This document shows positions 5,062 to 7,285 of a stretch of 7,285 nucleotides of DNA, piece by piece. This stretch comes from JAAYPI01 sp036734385 (GTDB taxonomy: Bacteria > Bacteroidota > Bacteroidia > Bacteroidales > Paludibacteraceae): assembly GCA_036734385.1 (NCBI GenBank), contig DAIMYQ010000052.1, positions 1 through 7,285 of the forward strand, written 5' to 3'. Below the pieces are notes generated by a model. The model saw nothing but the letters and a program-made list of their open reading frames with translations, made no database searches and had not been told where the DNA came from. Each line of letters begins with the position of its first letter. Positions within the stretch are counted from its first letter, which is position 1. The translations under genes and the position numbers were made by a program.

Positions 5062-7285
5062 ATGAAAAAAGTTATTATCATTCTATCTGCCATTGCAGCT
5101 CTGTTTTTTTCCATTTGGGGATATACATCTTTAAAAGCCTCCTCCATCTCAAAGAAAACCGACATATACACCTCAATACCTGAAATACCGGTTGCCCTAT
5201 TGCAAATTAATAATATTTCCGAACTCACCAACTCGTTACTTTACAACAACAATTATTGGTTGGATTTGGCAAAACTCGAATCCATTGGGAAAGTACACAG
5301 TATTTTTTCAAAAGTGGATTCTCTGAAAGATATTTCTCAAAAATTTAAAGAGTTCATCGGAGAAAGAAAACTAGTCGTAAGCTTTTATACAGACACGGTC
5401 GGCAATACGCAACAATTGTTCAGTGCCAAGATATCAAAAAATGATTGGAGCTTGATGCAAAAAGAAATACTTCCTACCCTTTTGCAACCGAATAAAACGA
5501 CAACGACCACAGCAGAAGGCTCAAAAATTATTATTTATTCGACCCTGCAAGGTAAATTTTACTGTTGCTATGCAAATAATATTTTCGTGGGCAGTAAAAA
5601 TAAAAACCTGCTACTACGATCTATCAAACAAATAGACTCCGAAAAATCACTCCTAAACTCAGAGTCATCCTTTTTGGCAGTAAGGGAAATTTCGGGTAAA
5701 AATGCTTTTGCCAATTTATTTGTCAATGTGAAGAGATTACAACCTTTGACAAAAAAATGGTTTAATACCGAAGCCAAAAGACTCTTTGAAATTACCAATT
5801 TTTATGCCGATTGGTGCGGTTTTGACATTAATTTTTCAGAAGAAAAAATTGTTGTCAACGGATTCTCGGGAGCTAACAAAAATGGCAATCTGATACAACT
5901 TTTCAACAATCAAACTCCGGGAGAAAACTCGTTGGTAAAAGTGATGCCTCAACGTACGTTTTTCTTCAACTATATGTATCTATCAGATTTTGAAGCATTT
6001 GAAAATAATTTAGATAATTTTCTAACAAAAAAAGGTCGCTTGCAGGAAAAATCCGATCTGTCAACTAAACTGGAAACCAGCACAGGAGAAAGCCCGTATT
6101 TGTTCTTTAAAAATCACTTCAACAATGAAATTGCCTTCGGATATGTTCCTTTTACCCGAAACATGGAGGACAACACATTTGTTATTGCCAAATTAAAAGA
6201 TGAACAAGAAGCTGTTATACGCCTTAACAGAATGGCAACAGAAAGTGAACCGAAAGCCGAAATACAAAAATTTCAGGGCAATATAGACATTATCAAACTA
6301 AACGGAAATGGCTTTGCAGGTTGCGTTTTTGGCAATACGTTTACCTTAGCCAACGAATATTTGGCTATTTATAAACAGTGTTTGTACATTGCTCCAACAA
6401 AAAACTTGTTGATATATCTTATCAGCCAAGCACAAGTAAAACGCACCATCAATGGTTCGGAAAACTACCAAAGAGCCTACAAAACGCTACAATCGCAATC
6501 GAACAACAGCATCTACGCTGATATACCTGCCATTGTCCGAAATGCCGATTCCATTTTTACACCCGAAAAAGCAGCTTGGGTTAAAAGTACTAAAAGTCTG
6601 TGGAACAACTTCCAAACTTTTGCCGTTCAATCGGAAAGTGAAAAAAAAGATATTAGTTACCAGCATATTTTTGTCCAATACAACAAAAAAACCGACATTG
6701 ATAAGCTGAACGAAAAGAAAACCGACCTTTTGGCAGAAAACAGTTCGGAAAACACTGCTCTACCGACAGGAGCCAAAAACACGCAATCCGTCATTTCCGA
6801 AGAAAAACCGACGACCACAGCCCAACCGAACGCCAAAACAGAAAAAGAAAGCCGAACCGGAAAAATATGGGAAATTGCTTTAGAAACTCCCATTGCCACA
6901 GCTCCCCAAATCGTAACGAACCACAAGACGGGAGAAAACGAAATTGCCGTACAAGATATGGCAAACAAACTTTACCTGATAAGCAGTGAAGGAAAAATCC
7001 TTTGGAAACTACCTCTGAAGGAACGCATTATGAGCGATATTTTTCAAGTTGATTTGTACCGAAACAAAAAATTACAATTGGTGTTCAACACCAAAACAAA
7101 ACTGTATGTGATAGACAGAACCGGAAAAAGTATAACGAACTTTCCTGTCAGGCTGAAATCAAAAGCCTCTGCCGGAATGACCGTTTTCGATTACGACAAC
7201 AACCGAGAATACCGTTTCTTTATCCCGTGCGAAAACAATCAAGTTATATTGATGAAAAAAGACGGTTCTATCCCATCCGATTGGA
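5062..7285 (+). CDS. DUF3352-type exported protein with C-terminal PQQ-like beta-propeller, 3' partial
   Basis: An uninterrupted frame runs from ATG 5062 to the window edge: 741 codons with no stop. The product starts MKKVIIILSAIAALFFSIWGY, a Lys-Lys head and hydrophobic segment (about residues 4-22) acting as signal peptide or membrane anchor, so the rest should be outside the cytoplasm. Residues about 35-540 resemble the DUF3352 family of Bacteroidota, which has no known function; I see no catalytic motif. A Thr/Pro/Lys/Glu-rich, probably unstructured linker spans about 555-600. From about 600 the sequence falls into propeller-like repeats, each with a hydrophobic strand, a turn and GK/GS: KLYLISSEGKILWKLPL (636-652), KLYVIDRTGKSITNFPV (680-696) and NNQVILMKKDGS (725-736). 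This is the pattern of PQQ-like/WD40-like blades. FDYDNN (709-714) is an Asp-rich turn within a blade. The gene starts 56 bases after the PagL-like gene with no clear promoter between, so co-transcription is likely. A role in envelope scaffolding is only a guess. Confidence 0.88.
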   Translation, partial: MKKVIIILSAIAALFFSIWGYTSLKASSISKKTDIYTSIPEIPVALLQINNISELTNSLLYNNNYWLDLAKLESIGKVHSIFSKVDSLKDISQKFKEFIGERKLVVSFYTDTVGNTQQLFSAKISKNDWSLMQKEILPTLLQPNKTTTTTAEGSKIIIYSTLQGKFYCCYANNIFVGSKNKNLLLRSIKQIDSEKSLLNSESSFLAVREISGKNAFANLFVNVKRLQPLTKKWFNTEAKRLFEITNFYADWCGFDINFSEEKIVVNGFSGANKNGNLIQLFNNQTPGENSLVKVMPQRTFFFNYMYLSDFEAFENNLDNFLTKKGRLQEKSDLSTKLETSTGESPYLFFKNHFNNEIAFGYVPFTRNMEDNTFVIAKLKDEQEAVIRLNRMATESEPKAEIQKFQGNIDIIKLNGNGFAGCVFGNTFTLANEYLAIYKQCLYIAPTKNLLIYLISQAQVKRTINGSENYQRAYKTLQSQSNNSIYADIPAIVRNADSIFTPEKAAWVKSTKSLWNNFQTFAVQSESEKKDISYQHIFVQYNKKTDIDKLNEKKTDLLAENSSENTALPTGAKNTQSVISEEKPTTTAQPNAKTEKESRTGKIWEIALETPIATAPQIVTNHKTGENEIAVQDMANKLYLISSEGKILWKLPLKERIMSDIFQVDLYRNKKLQLVFNTKTKLYVIDRTGKSITNFPVRLKSKASAGMTVFDYDNNREYRFFIPCENNQVILMKKDGSIPSDW

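Noticed and set aside
4917..5231. Minus-strand open frame spanning the gap between the two plus-strand genes
   Set aside because: It overlaps the end of the PagL-like gene and the signal peptide region of the next gene, and its translation resembles no family. The 56-base gap is too short to hold a separate gene.
5485..5512. Threonine run (five Thr) in the DUF3352-type protein as a possible unstable repeat
   Set aside because: The codons are mixed (ACG, ACA, ACG, ACC, ACA), so there is no pure repeat likely to cause slippage or phase variation.
6657..6968. Minus-strand open frame of about 103 codons with hydrophobic content
   Set aside because: It is antisense to the linker and propeller part of the DUF3352-type gene. 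Its length comes from the biased A/C-rich composition of the linker, and it has no recognisable domain.
1..7285. CRISPR array, insertion sequence, attachment site, tRNA or defence system
   Set aside because: No regularly spaced repeats, terminal inverted repeats, transposase or integrase motifs, or tRNA-like cloverleaf sequences were seen on either strand. The genes are ordinary chromosomal and envelope genes.

Overview
The window looks like chromosomal DNA from a member of the Bacteroidota, probably Bacteroidales or a close relative. It is AT-rich, it carries a gldF-gldG pair next to dnaN, its promoters match the Bacteroidota TTTG / TAnnTTTG pattern, and two predicted envelope proteins belong to families common in this phylum. 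The order is an inference from gene content. No rRNA, tRNA, CRISPR array, insertion sequence or phage gene is visible.

Layout: the left half (7-3677) is read on the minus strand in the order gldF, gldG, dnaN. gldF and gldG are separated by 4 bases, and the ribosome binding site of gldG is formed by the last codons of gldF. They encode the membrane permease and the large membrane-anchored accessory protein of the Gld-type ABC transporter; the ATPase partner GldA is not encoded here. dnaN (sliding clamp) follows after a 94-base gap that holds its own candidate -7 box.

A 110-base divergent intergenic region (3678-3787) holds a full-consensus minus-strand promoter for gldFG, a weaker plus-strand -7 box, and between them a perfect 12-base palindrome that is a candidate operator.

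The right half is read on the plus strand. An outer-membrane PagL-like (acyloxyacyl hydrolase / lipid A deacylase family) protein of about 405 residues is followed 56 bases later by a large exported DUF3352-type protein whose C-terminal part reads as a PQQ-like beta-propeller. This last gene stays open to the window edge and is therefore partial. The two plus-strand genes are probably co-transcribed and both act in the cell envelope.

No clearly new system was found. The points most worth a second look are the Asn at the position of the PagL catalytic Glu, the uncharacterised second half of that protein, the DUF3352/propeller neighbour, and the palindrome between the face-to-face promoters.
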